Positions 1-13,100 of a stretch of DNA of 64,000 nt are shown here, piece after piece. The stretch's first letter is position 1; the number at the start of each line of letters is the position of its first letter. This DNA is from Saturnia japonica. Lineage: Eukaryota > Arthropoda > Insecta > Lepidoptera > Saturniidae. The position numbers and the translations under genes were made by a program. The stretch is from NCBI GenBank assembly GCA_033032175.1, contig CM065309.1, forward strand, positions 5,642,001 to 5,706,000, given 5' to 3'. The notes below the pieces were generated by a model that saw nothing but the letters and a program-made list of their open reading frames with translations, was not told where the DNA came from and ran no database searches.

Positions 1-945
1 TTTATGTTGTATTGTAAGATTAATATGAAGGCATGATAAATAACAGTAGTATTCAAACTGGTTCCTTCTACCCACTAGTGGATGTTCCAGTTTACATGGT
101 AGGCAGTAAGTAAGAGTCTTTCATTTCATAATACTTTATGCTTTTATCTATGCAAAGCATAAATCAAAAAGATAAATTTAATTAAAGTAATTTTATAAGG
201 TGGGTTAGAATATTTGACTACTAATTTAAATAGAAAATTGTATAGTATATATAGCAAGGTTGGTTAGCCTTGGTATTATATCTATTCTAATTTTGAGATA
301 CCAAAAATCCTTTTTAGTGCAAATATTTGCTATAAAATGGAAATGGTCTGCTGGTTTCCTTATATACCCAATTAAAAATAACAAACTTGGAGTTTCCAGA
401 ATAGTTTCTTTTAATTGTGGTATAGTATTGCTTCATAAATAAATAAAACAGTATCTAAAAGTAATACTGATTAATATTATAGCCTATCAATTGTACAAAA
501 CTTCATTAAAATTGGTCCAGCCATTTTTTGAGTTAAATATGGACAAGCAAATGGACAAAATATTTTTTTATTTCTTCTTTGTGATCAGTGTCTTTTATAA
601 TATATGCCTATTGAAATTTAGAAAAAAATACATGTACAAAAGAACTACAGATTTATTATTAACATAGAATATAATGTATACCATCTAATGTAAATGATGA
701 TGTCTGATTTCTTTTGACCACTTTAGAGCCCCCACTATTTTGAGCTCACCTCATTAATTGATCCTTATCTCTTTTCATTTAAGTTTTAAATATCTGAGGT
801 AACTAAAGTAGAAACCCTTTGGTTTCAAACAATATCTCAAAGGTTTTTATACTAAATTAAAGATTTTTTTTTGGTCTCATTATAATGAATAATTGAAATT
901 GTAACCTAGATTTAGGTTCCTTTATACATTCCATTTTAGATTTAG
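1..945. other. AT-rich DNA upstream of the first recognised exon
   Basis: No exon, RNA gene or recognisable mobile element could be supported here. If the SIAH-like gene model is right, this is intron sequence, because the exon at 946 starts in phase 2 and needs an upstream exon before the window. Confidence 0.5.
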
Positions 946-1139
946 ATCATACCATAATTTGACACAACCGGATGGATCACCATCAACTTTGGGTCATGTA
1001 CGCTCACGTCAAAATCAAAATGTAGAAAGTCGAAGAATATCTGCAGATGTACAACGTCTTCTCTCATTCAAAAAACTGGCACGTGGCATGTTACACAAAA
1101 GAAATAGACCTTCCAACTCAGTTGTTGTGCCATCACGCA
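946..1139 (+). CDS. SIAH-like gene, first exon in window
   Basis: Follows TTTAG and ends CGC A|gtaagt in phase 1. It encodes a basic, Ser/Arg/Asn-rich segment (including the stretch RRISADVQRLLSFKKLARGM) with no recognised domain. An alternative acceptor at 939 would add two codons. It starts in phase 2, so at least one earlier exon lies outside the window or was not recognised. Confidence 0.55.
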
Positions 1140-4100
1140 GTAAGTACCTTTATGAGTATGTAGTACTAGTAAATGCTGTTTCTTTGGTAATCATTATTAC
1201 TAGGTAACAATATTTATGATTTATTCATACTCTATTAGAATATTTTTTTCTTTTATAAGCTGTTATCATATACTTCAAATACTATTTTATAAAGATTTTT
1301 TTACTTTGACAAAATACAAATAAAATTTGTTTTTACCTTGTGTAATTTATATCAGTAGGCTGGATAGTCAGGTGGAATTAATGTTATTGTTAATATTTGA
1401 TTCTTTACTCTCCATGTGTTGATGGTAGAGTTTAGTTTGTATTTTCTTCATAGAACTAATGTGTTTTAAACCAATAATATTATTTAAATAAATAATGAAA
1501 TGTAACTGGATGCTGTTTGACATTGTGCAATTTTTTGATATTATTTGAAGCAATGATGGCTCTGTTGTTATCACATATGGATACTGTGTTGACTAATATG
1601 AGTTCGATACTCTGCTGTGAGCCTGAGCTTTTGGTGAAGGAAAACATTGTGACGAAACCAGAGCATGGTGGTAGGGCTTTTTCTAATGCCTGCCTGGCTA
1701 GCTACCACCTTCAAGTTGGAAATCTTTCTACAAGCACTAATTGGTGTGTTCTGGCAGCTGCGCTTGAGAACCGTCTTCCACTAGGCTTAGTGCTATCATT
1801 TTGGGCCACATTGTCACTTAAGATCAGGTGAGACTGTGACCACATCACTAAACCCTATAGCGATAAAAAAATGTTTGTTCCACATAATCGGACCTATAAG
1901 CTTTATGTGTGTGTGATCTGGGATGCCTTTTTTATCTACAAATACATACTCGATGTTTGGAGGAGATTCTAAACTTTTACAGGTGTTCTGAGAATAGTGA
2001 AGTTTTTATACAGATTGTAACAATATCATATTATGCAGTATATGATAGATTTTCTTTGTTACCTTCAGGAAACCAATAAATTTAGTTGATTTTGTAATGA
2101 CCAAAATATGGAACATGTATTTTTCTATGCTTTAGGCAAAAAAATTGTATAGTTTTATGGCATATTGTGTAAATTATTGAAATATATACTAATAATATAC
2201 ATTGTAAACTCTTTATAACGAAACTCAAGGGACTGAGCATTTTTTGTCGTTATAGAGAGTTATCGTTATATGGAGTGAACAAAAAAACAACCAAATTAAC
2301 AAGAATTTTTAATATGTATGTCTTAGATAATAAATGCTTATAAATTATTGTTTACACATATAGTCTGATAACTTTGTCTGACGTTTTTTGCTATGCCAGT
2401 ACTTGTTTTGTATTATTTTAAGTATTCTATTCATATCTAGATATGTGGTGGAATCGTCTTGATTAAACAACAAAAAATTTTCTACCAACTTAGCGGCATC
2501 TAGGGCTCGATGAATTGTTGGTGGTGATTCGGCTTTGTCCACTTGATCATCTTCTTCATCTTGATTATCGGGTGTTTCCTGACTTTTTGACACTAAATCA
2601 ACAATTTGTTCAATTGTAAGTGTACCAGTTGTGGCTACATCCTCATCTATATTTTCGTACGATTGTAGATCTTCGTTAAAATTGTTTGGTATGTTGAACT
2701 GGCTTATCCATTCACTCAGTGGTAGATTGTATTCACTGTCAAATTGGTTCGTTTCTTGGCTACTACATAATCCAGCATGTCGAAAAGAATGTTGGATAGT
2801 GGCTGCTGTTACCTCTTGCCAGGCTTTTGATAAGAAGTTCACTGCTTGTAGCATGTTGATCGAGACCTTGCCGTCAGTTTCGATCATATCGATCAAAATT
2901 TTTCGTCTATAGTGGCCCTTTAGGTTTTTAATTACACTCTGATCCATTGGTTGTAAAATACTGGTAATACCAAGATTAGATATGATTGGGTGAGCAGGAC
3001 AATTGTCTACTAGAAGCAAGATTTTCCGTGATTTTAATTCAGCATCCCATTTTCTCACTTCCTCTTCAAAAATCTGCGATGTCATCCAAGCTGACTTGTT
3101 TGCTTTGTACGTAACTAGCAACTGTTTTATGTTCTTGAAACACCGAGAGTTTTTCGATTTGCCTATAACTATGAGCTTTCTTTTTTCTGTGCCACTCATA
3201 TTGGCAGCCACTAGAACTGTAATACGTTCTTTAGACAGTTTTCCTCCAACACATTTTTCCCCTTTGAATTTTAAAGTTTTTGTCGAGAGTCAACTTGAAA
3301 AAAAGGCCAGTTTCATCTGCAGTAAAAATGTCTTCTGGTGAGTACTTCATCTTTAATTTAGGCCACACTGTACTAATCCAATTGTTAGTCACATTCATAT
3401 CGACATCCCGCGCCTCTCCGTTCATTTTACCGTACGTAATTTGGTGACGGTGCTTAAATTTTCCGAGCCAACCTTCAGATGCTTTAAAGTCAATTATGCC
3501 AAGTTGGTTGGCAAACTTTTCAGCCTTAGCTTTTACAATTGGTCCCGAGATGGGTACATTATTCTGGCGCTGATTGTTAAACCACGACAACATTGCCTGA
3601 TATAAGTCTTCGAATTTTGGCTTTCTTAATTTTTTAGAAGAGTTTCCTTCCAGCGCCGCTTGTAGAATTGTTTTTTGGTTTTTCCAAATGGTAGCAACAG
3701 TGGATTGACTTAGTTCAAAATGCCTTTCAACGTCACTTTTATTTTCTCCCTTTTCAATCGCACGTATCACACAAACTTTTTCGTCATCACTAATCGCTTT
3801 CCGTTTACTGGCCATGTTAACAGTTTCAAAGTAGGTTTACGACTGATAATACGATAGGTACTCAGTATGCTTGGTCGAAGACCATCACTTCCGAGAAAAC
3901 AATGCGTCATACTGCACGTGTTCAAGGCAATTGAGGATAACAAAAGCTAGACCGACCTCGGATGTTTCGGAGCTTCAAAGTCTTTTGTTACCTGATAATA
4001 AACAATAATACCGATAATAAATATTTACTGTCTAAAAATATGAACACATTTCTTCGTAATAGAGAATGGCGTATCGCTATAGAGAGTGTTTCAATATGTG

Positions 4101-7100
4101 GATTTTAACGCAAAGCAACCAAGTTGGGCTCACTTCAACGTTATAGGGAATTTATCGTTATAAAGGATAACGTTATAAAGAGTTTACACTGTAATATAAT
4201 AAAGCGGAAAATTATTTTTGTTTGTTTAAACATGCTAATCTCTGGAACTACCAGCTGGATTAGAAAAATTATTTTTTATTTATGTAAGCCAGATTCACGT
4301 GGAATAGTATAGGCTGGAATAGTATACACATCTCATCTAGCCTTAAATATTGATTTATGTTAAGTAAGTGGGAAGTCAAAGCGCTCATGAATTGCTTTAT
4401 CTTGTTAATGACACGTAAACACAGTGTTCTACAAAAATATTGATCCTTAGTATATCTAAAAAAGTCCGCGATAGTATATACATATCTCTTATATGTATAT
4501 GTCGAAGAGAGAGACATCATCAAGAAAGACTATCGGGGAGTCCAGGATTTTCCTTGATATCTTCACTACGGAATCACAAATCTTGTGGGCGTAATCAGGG
4601 ATAAGTGCAAGTACTGTACTGCCAACCCATGTGAGAATGTCTGTTTATTTGTTTTTTTTTTTTCTTAAAACTCTAATCTGCGGACTCTTGGTCCACACCT
4701 TTTTTATGTGGGTGCTTTTATAATATTAAACATTAAAAATTTCTATGAAAAAAGATGCACTTGCAAATGCAGCTATGTAAGTGAACCTTATTTTAGTATA
4801 ACTAATAACGAAACTGTTTATTTGGGGTTGTCCGCAGTGGCCTCCAACCTCCCCTAAATAGCCACCCCAAGCCTCGCATGTCTAATGTTATCGCTGTCAG
4901 TAAGTGACCTGGTAACTGTTCTTGGTCATCTTCATAATCCGACAAGCTCCAGCCAGAATTATTCTCTCATCGGTTTCCTACTCAGTGGATTGTCTCGAAC
5001 GATTTTGATCCAATATTGACGGTATACACGTTGCGATGCGGCTCCAGCGAGAATCATCCTTCAAGCCCGTCCTTGTCGGCTTATTTATCTCGTGGGCCAC
5101 AGAGCACAATTACTGTTGCTAGCGCGCCGCGTCTCTGCATTCTTTTCAGTTTCCACGTGTTTTTGAGTACTCCAGAAAAAATATTATCTCGTTGCTATTT
5201 TTCAGTTTCCACGTGTTTTTGAGTACTCCAGAAAAAATATTATCTCGTTGCTATAACACATGTTTTCTTCTTTAAAATAATCCCATAGATACGATTCTCT
5301 GACATATAAGCCACAATAAGCTATTTTGTGACAAACATTTGTTGAAGATTAAAAAGTGATTTATGAGCATTATTTTTAAGCATGGCATTATAATCCTTAC
5401 GAACTTGCTTACTTACTTACTTCATTACAATTTTATGTAATTATTAAACTTTTCCCTTTTAAAGCATGTTATTTGAACACATAGTTTAGGAGATAATGGA
5501 AAATTAAAATAATTTAACACATGGATCGGGTCTGTGACTATAAGTACATACTCAGAAAAAATATTTTTGTATTTTAATTTTTATAGCCTATTTATTTATT
5601 GAGGATGGGTATAGGCTATTTAACTTCACGCTAAGGCTCTAACAAGCATAGCAGTAACCATGAAAATCAAGCAATCTAGAAATCTATAGGCAAGTACGGA
5701 AAGTGAGCATAATTATTATCGGCGCGGGGCGCCCGGTATTTGTCGGATAAAATTACCACGGGAGAGACTGTACGACACAGCTAGTTAAATATATAAAAAT
5801 AAACATACAAAATTCAACATTTTAATTAATAATCGTAAATTTAATATATTACTAAATAGTTGATTTTAATTAATTTTTTAATCTTCGTTGTATTGTTCAA
5901 TTATAGGTAATCGAAATCGGGTTTTTGCGCCGTCAATTCCAGATTTAACGAGAAATATACAGGATAGAGGATCTTCATGTACCAGAAGGTTAAACTTAAT
6001 AAACTACAATGTTGGATCACTATTCACGCGTATGTATTCCGACTTATATTTATTCTTTACAATAGAAATGAGTTGCGTACTCGAAAATATAAAAAGATTT
6101 ATCAGTTCTTATCCACTTTTAGAATGTGTCTATTATAAATTACAATAACAGCGGTAACAATTGTAGTTTATCGTATAAACTGTATCAACTATCAAGATTA
6201 CTATGTTCATAAGTTATTGAATTGATGATATAATTTTTAATAAATTACTATACTATTTTCATTATAAAAATGGTTGCATGACGTATTCAGAACGTAAATT
6301 GTTAAGTTGTGTAATTATGTGGCAAACAAACAGATGACCCACCTGGTGGTACGCGGCTACCGTAGCCTGTGCACGCTTGTAATACTATAAGTATCACCAG
6401 CGCGTTACCGACCATGATCCGACTACGCCAAGGAGCTCTAGAAACCCTACTCACGACAGAAACAAAACACAAGGTTATTTGGCTACGATATTATGTAGGG
6501 CGGAGGAATCCACCAGTCGAGCTGCCGCAAGTAGAGAAAAATCTCCAATGCAATTTCTTTGAGCACCCTACCTAATTCGAAAACTCAAATATCCTAAAAC
6601 ATTCTTAAATTAAAAAATAAAACGAGCTAGCCTTACGGTAGTCGCGTATTTATTTATTTGAACACTTGCATATTAAACACAAAAATAAGTGAAGAAAAAT
6701 AGACAGAGAACATTGCTTAGTGCTACTATAATTAAAAGTGTAGACTATATGATAAATAGAATTTAACGAGTAAAAAGAGCAAATTCAAAGGTAACAAACA
6801 AACAAATTCTAATAAACTAGATATAATACTGGATAATGACACCAACATTACTCTTATATTAAACTAGCTGTGCCCGTGGCTTCGCACACGTGGACTACAG
6901 AATGCCCGCTACCCCCACTCCCTGCTATTTTAAAGACAAAAATTCTTATTGTGGAAGTTCCTTAGAAGATAGATGTATACTCTCCCGGACTTTTTTGTAG
7001 GTCTTTTTGATACCTATAATTATGTAGTACATTAATTTGCTATATCTCTTATAGTTTACTCAGCATAAGCCATTTAAGCGCCCGAATTGATTCACCATTA

Positions 7101-10100
7101 TCAGTTTTTTTTTATTTGTAAGGAACCCTAATCATTTTTCTAAAATAAAAGTAGCCTAAGTTACTCCCTATGTCATTAGATATCAGTGAAAGTCCCGTCA
7201 AAATTGGTCTTACCGTTTCGCAGATTACCCGGAACAAACAGACAGACCGACAGACAAAAAAAATGGGCTTTTTGTTAGAGGTATCGTATATCTATCTATC
7301 TATTATATATTTTATACATATAATAAAAACGTAACTGATCGATGTCTGTACATAGAAGACAAATGAGAAAAACTATTATTGGGGGCCTTTATCATCAACC
7401 AAAACAATGATTGTTAGAATTTTTGTTTGTTTGTCTGTTTGCCAACGTTTGTGCGTGCTATAATCTCAGAAACGGCTTAACCGATTTGGAAACGGTTTTC
7501 ACTAATATATTGTGGTAAGGTTCACTACTTAACATTTAGTCTTTGTTTCACTTTAATAAGTTCATAAATAAAAACATTTATTCGAAAAAAATGCTATAAA
7601 ATAGCTCTTCTGTTAAATTGACTGAAATTTTAGTTATCTGTATATTATGGTTTGTAAAACGATGATGATTGAAACTTTTCGTAAAGATAAAAAAAGAGAG
7701 ATTAACATTTTTTAAATTCCAATATAAGTTGACCTGAGATCTATGTGATAAATCATATTAAAAGGAGGTCAGCATAGGCTGGATATTTGCGATTGAATAT
7801 AGCCACGCCGCTATTAGGGATGGCAATTCATTTCGAAAAACATCTATTCGAATCGAACTCTTATGAATCGGTTTACAAAAGAATCGAGGTCTAAAAGATC
7901 GATCTCTCAAAAACCACCTTTTTCGATTCACTTTCGCACTTGTACATAGGCTGCACTAAAAGTATCGGGAATGGAATATTTCCACTGTTCCTGTCATATT
8001 AAAATCTTTTTAATTGAAAACTCCTTGGTTTTAAAAATCGAATACAATTTATTTATTTAAAAAAAGATTCTCGGTCTTGTCACAAGGTTTTGTCAAACTT
8101 GTTTAGTCGTTGAGAAAATGGAATTGACTCTAGAAAATTCAAGAGCGATGATTTATTATGACTTTCGAAGTGGTTTAACACAAAAACAGTGTGTTGACCG
8201 GATGATTTCTGCATTTGGTGATGAAGCCCCATCCAAAACCACTATTTATCGCTGGTTTGCTGAATTTCAACATGGACGTGTCAAGCTCAGTGATGATTTT
8301 CGTCAAGGTCAGTCACCCAAGAAAACGTTGATGGCGTGCGTAAGCTGATTGAGGAAGATCGACATGTGACATACCGCGAAATTCAGGCAACTTTAGACAT
8401 TGGCATGAGTCAAATACAAATAATCTTGCATGAACAATTAGGTGTAAAAAAGTGGTTTTCCCGATGGATACCGCATTTGCTCTGTGAAGAGCAAAAAGCG
8501 GCTCGCGTTACTTGGTGCGTCAGAACTCTCGAAAGATTCCACGCAGGATCCTCAAATGCTGTATACAACATCGTATCAGGTGTCGAATCCAGGATATACG
8601 CGTACGAACCCGAAACAAAAAACCAGTCACGAGTTTGGGTGTTCGAAAATGAGTTAAAGCCAACAAAAATTATTCGTTAACGGAGTGTTGCAAAAAAAAT
8701 AGTGGCTACGTTTATCTCCAAAACCGGCCATGTTACGACTATTCCTCTTGAGGGACAAAGAACGGTTAATGCAGAATGGTATGCTAGCATTTGTTTGCCA
8801 CAGGTCGTTTCTGAACTCCGTAAAGAGAACGGCAACCGCCGCATCATCCTCCATCACGACAATGCGAGTTCTCACACCGCGCACAGAACAAAAGAGTTTT
8901 TAGAGCAAGAAAACATAGAATTATTAGACCATCCGCCGTACAGCCCCGACCTAAGCCCTAATGATTTCTATACTTTCCCTAAAATAAAGAATAAATTGCG
9001 TGGACAGAGATTTTCATCACCTGAAGAAGCTGTGGACGCCTATAAAACGGCCATTTTGGAGATCCCAACTTCTGAATGGAATGGTGGTTGCTTCAATGAT
9101 TGGTTACATCGTATGGAAAAATGTGTCAAATTTCGCGGAGAATACTCCGAAGCAATAAATACATTTGTAAATACATAGTAATGTTGTGTCACTTCCTTGA
9201 TTCCCGAAATTTTCAGTGCCGCCCTCGTATTGACAATATAAAAATGCATAAAATAGAAAATTAAAAGTCAATGGTTTGTAAAACGACGATGGTTGAAACT
9301 TTTCTTAAAGTTAAAAAATTGAGTTTTAATAAAATTTGTAAATTCCAATACAAGTTGACCTTAGATCTACGTGATAAATCATATTAAAAGGGGGTCATCA
9401 TAGGCTGGATATTTTCGGTTTAATATAGCCGCGCCGCTGCTAAGGGACGGCAATTCATTTCGAAAAAGATATTCTAAAAGAATACTTATGAATCGATTCA
9501 CAAAAAAATCGAGTTCTAAAAGATCGATCTCTCAAAAATCTATCTTTTTTCGATTCACTCTGGGATTTGTATTAACAATATAAAAATCCCTAAAATAGAA
9601 AACTAAAAGGACACCACAACAATCGATCTTTTGTCATTTTTATCTTACTAAAGTATCAGTTATTATAGAAAAACATAGGGGTGAAAGTTCGTATGAAGAA
9701 ACCAATTTAGATGAACTTTAGTATAGAGATATGTTGGACTTTGGAGAAAGACTTTGGCTACCTTTTGTGGTGAAAATAAAACTTTAATGGGTGAAATAGG
9801 GGATTAAGGTTTGTACGAAGAACCCATTAAACCAATTTTGATGAATAGAGATATATTGGACCTTGGAGACGGGACATAGGGTACCTTATGGCGCAAAGAT
9901 AAAACATGAGGGGTCAAATAGGGGATGAAATTTTGTATGAAGAACACACTATTTCTCAATTTAGGGATATGAAAATTCATATTTATGCTTTTAGGAAGAA
10001 ATAAAAGGGTTTCGCGTTTTTGAAAAATTAATCCGCAAGGTGGTACAAAAGGGATGATTTATAATACCATACACATAGAGTGATAAATCCGTCTATGATT

Positions 10101-13100
10101 TTCTTTTGGTTTATCGTGTCTAGAGATCAGTCAGTGTTTATGTAGTAATATAGAGGGGTGATAGAGATCGCGACCACCATATAAATAGTGATAAACCCAT
10201 CTATGGGTTTCTTTTGGTTCATCGTCTTCAGAGATCAGGCGGTGTATATGCATTAATATAGCGGGCTGGTAGGGATCGCGACCCATACATATAATAATAA
10301 ACCGATGTATAATTTTCTTTTTGTATGTTGTGTTCCGAGATCATTCATTTTATATACAGTAATATAACGGGGTGATAGGGATCGCGACCACAATACACAT
10401 AGTGATAAACACATGTATGATTTCCTTTTGGTATGTCGTGTTCCGAGACCAGTCGGTGTATTTCTATACTAATATAATAAAGCGGAAGAGTTTTTTGTTT
10501 GTTTGTTTAAACACGCTAATCTTTCGAACTACCCCAGTCGGATTCTAAAAAATCTTTTTGTATATGATAGCCAGACACACGACGAATAGTATAGGCTATC
10601 TAACATTAGGCTACAACTCTCAGCAATCCTTAAATATCGATTTTTGTTAAGTCGGAGGCGGAAGCCCTTCCGAGCTGCTTTATCCGCTTGCGCTGTCGTA
10701 ATTGTTAATTAAAAACGGTAAAAAAGTTAGTTAAACAATTGTTAAAAATTATAAGTGATTTATGAACATTATTTTTAGGCATGGCATATTAATTCTTACG
10801 AATAAAAGATTCTTAGATAAGAAGAAAATTTTATAAAATTAAGTTTTGCTCATTATAGTAAGTTATTTTGACACATAGTTTAGGAGATAATAAAAAATTA
10901 AAATAATTTGTACTTGCGACAAGAACAATAATTATGATGACTACAACACAGGTGCGTTGACGGTGCGGTGTTTATTGTATAAAATTAACACGGGTGAAAC
11001 CGTGGGGCACAGCTAGTACTTTCATATGCGTTTAGTAAAAAAACTGTTTTGACATTACAAACAGATTATAGAATAAATAAAGAATAAACATAATTGTATA
11101 GATTAGTTTATACACAGCACAGCACACTATACACAACACTGTAGGTTAAGCGCACAGCTGATGCGTTCTCCTTCTGTATTTAACTGTCTCGTCACACACA
11201 CGCACACATTGTTGGCTGATAGTACCAACCTTTCGGAAAATGGTATGGTATCATCTGACGGCCAACATACCATCGCACTCGCTCATTGGTCAAATAAATA
11301 AAAAATAGTGCGCTCTTCCCCGGTTTTGTGTTACACACTTGAGGTCCCTTTTCACGAAATTACTCCCACATATTGCAAGAAAGCGCGAGGAAAGAAGTTG
11401 CACATCAAAAAAAATCTTTTACGCAGCTTACATACCACCCCTCAATTGTTTAAAAACGTAATCTTACTATCGATAATGTTTAGCTTTAAAAACGGAGAAT
11501 CGATAATCCTAAAACCGACTTCTGATTTAAGTTATGGTACATCTCTAAAATATAAATTGTCTATCTGCCATCAGCAGCGGCTCGTGAACATTTTTTATTG
11601 GTGTTCACTAAAAACAGCGCTCACTTTCTACTGACTGAATTATATTATATTATAGTACATAAGTATAATTTTCCAGTCTCATGCGACAGATTCTAAAGCG
11701 TACTTCGTAAAATTTTGTGTTTCAACGTTGTAATAAATTTCTAAGTATGTTAGAAATGACTAATAACTTATTTTTAACTATATAAAGTAATTATGTAAAC
11801 ATAGACTATACACACAAATCAGAAACATAATGAAATGTAAACAAAACCGTACGATCCGCGTCTAAATTATACCGCAGGAGCGCCGCTCCAGATTTGGTCA
11901 TTTCTCATACTAAATCATTTGTTTCACGTAGAATGCTCTCTTTCGCACTCATTGAATTCCGTATTTGTCTGTACTGAACTTTGTTTCATAGGAGCGCAAT
12001 CGATAGCGTTCCACTCAGCATTACTTTATGCCAAATCTTTTATTGTTCGTAATTGTTTTTCGTGAAATGCTGTGTTGAGTTTTAAGTATAAAGGATTGTT
12101 AATCTATACTTGCTACCTACTTAAAATACATAACTCTGGATAAGAAAAATAAAACACAAAACACATTTTGGTCACTAATTATTTTTTGTGGCAGTGCACT
12201 GCACAAGGGCTCCTTAAGACGAGCCGCCTCTGACTGTTATGAGACACTTTTCTTATGAAGAATTGTTTTCGGCTCGCCCAAATCTAGCCATTGCCGATCC
12301 AAGTATATATGAAATCTATGCTATTAATAATAATAATATAAGAATAATAGTACTATTCTATTACTCCATAATTTCGTATCATTGTGTATAATTTTCAATC
12401 AAACGTTGTGTATGTTTTATCATGGCTTTAAATTTACTATTATATTTTGATCTAATATTTCGTTTTCGGCGACATCTTTAACCAATCATCAGCTATTAAT
12501 TATCATTGATCATCAATCATTTGACGGGTTATAGTCACAAATGATAATTGTGGTTTACTTACGCTTGTCATAGCTTCATATCATTTTTAGCCCCAACATC
12601 TTGTAATCAACATAGAAATTCGTGGACAAATGCAATAATGTAAAAAATAATAAAAATTCAAGTCAATTTATAATTTGAATGGTCTACCAAACATTGGTTT
12701 GATCAAACATAATAAGCCACATTATCCAAGTATTCTATGTTCGAATTGGTAAGTTAAATTGTAGGAGAAATTTGATTTTGACTTAAAATAAAAAAATAGA
12801 TGAATATTTATACAGCTCCAGGAAATAACTCTGCGGTCCCGGACGAGCCTACGTCGTCAACAATCAATGTGCTGCAACCTCGAATTTTAAATATAAAGGC
12901 TGAAGGAAATGACGAACGCAATGTAGCAGCAGATGCCGTGCCTAATGTCGACATCAATTTCTCCGACAATGGTTTGTATGAATTACTAGTTGCTTCAACT
13001 ACCTATGCTTATTGTGGGTGTTCCATAGAAGATAGGCGTATACACTTGCTGATTTTTTTGTAGGTCTTTTTAATGCCTATGATTATGTAGTACATTAAAT

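Larger units (their letters stand above)
2183..5783 (+). mobile_element. Helitron-like non-autonomous element, split by Tigger and by a second insertion
   Basis: Right of the Tigger element the sequence ATAATAAAGCGGAA and its followers match the copy at 10463-11016 as far as about 4410. The match resumes at about 5340 and ends in the CACAGCTAG terminus at 5783. Left of Tigger, 2183-2199 looks like the element's own 5' end. About 0.9 kb (4410-5330) of unrelated DNA separates the halves. TC..CTAG ends fit non-autonomous Helitron-like elements; the class is inferred, not proven. Confidence 0.45.
7647..9610. repeat. Tandem direct repeat (about 330 bp, 2 units) split by a mariner
   Basis: Unit 1 (7647-7944) and unit 2 (from about 9273 to 9571 and on) share a long diverged sequence starting ATGGTTTGTAAAACGA. 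The spacer after unit 1 (9230-9270, ACAATATAAAAATGCATAAA) recurs after unit 2 at 9575. The mariner sits at the TA where the second unit reads TTGTATTAACAATA, so unit 2 preserves the pre-insertion site. Confidence 0.7.

Noticed and set aside
1517..1831. 104-codon ORF
   Set aside because: Its second half resembles lepidopteran LINE 3' UTR repeats and it does not fit the phase of neighbouring exons.
5016..5222. 68-codon ORF
   Set aside because: Covers a repeat with a 56-bp tandem duplication; no motif or splice support.
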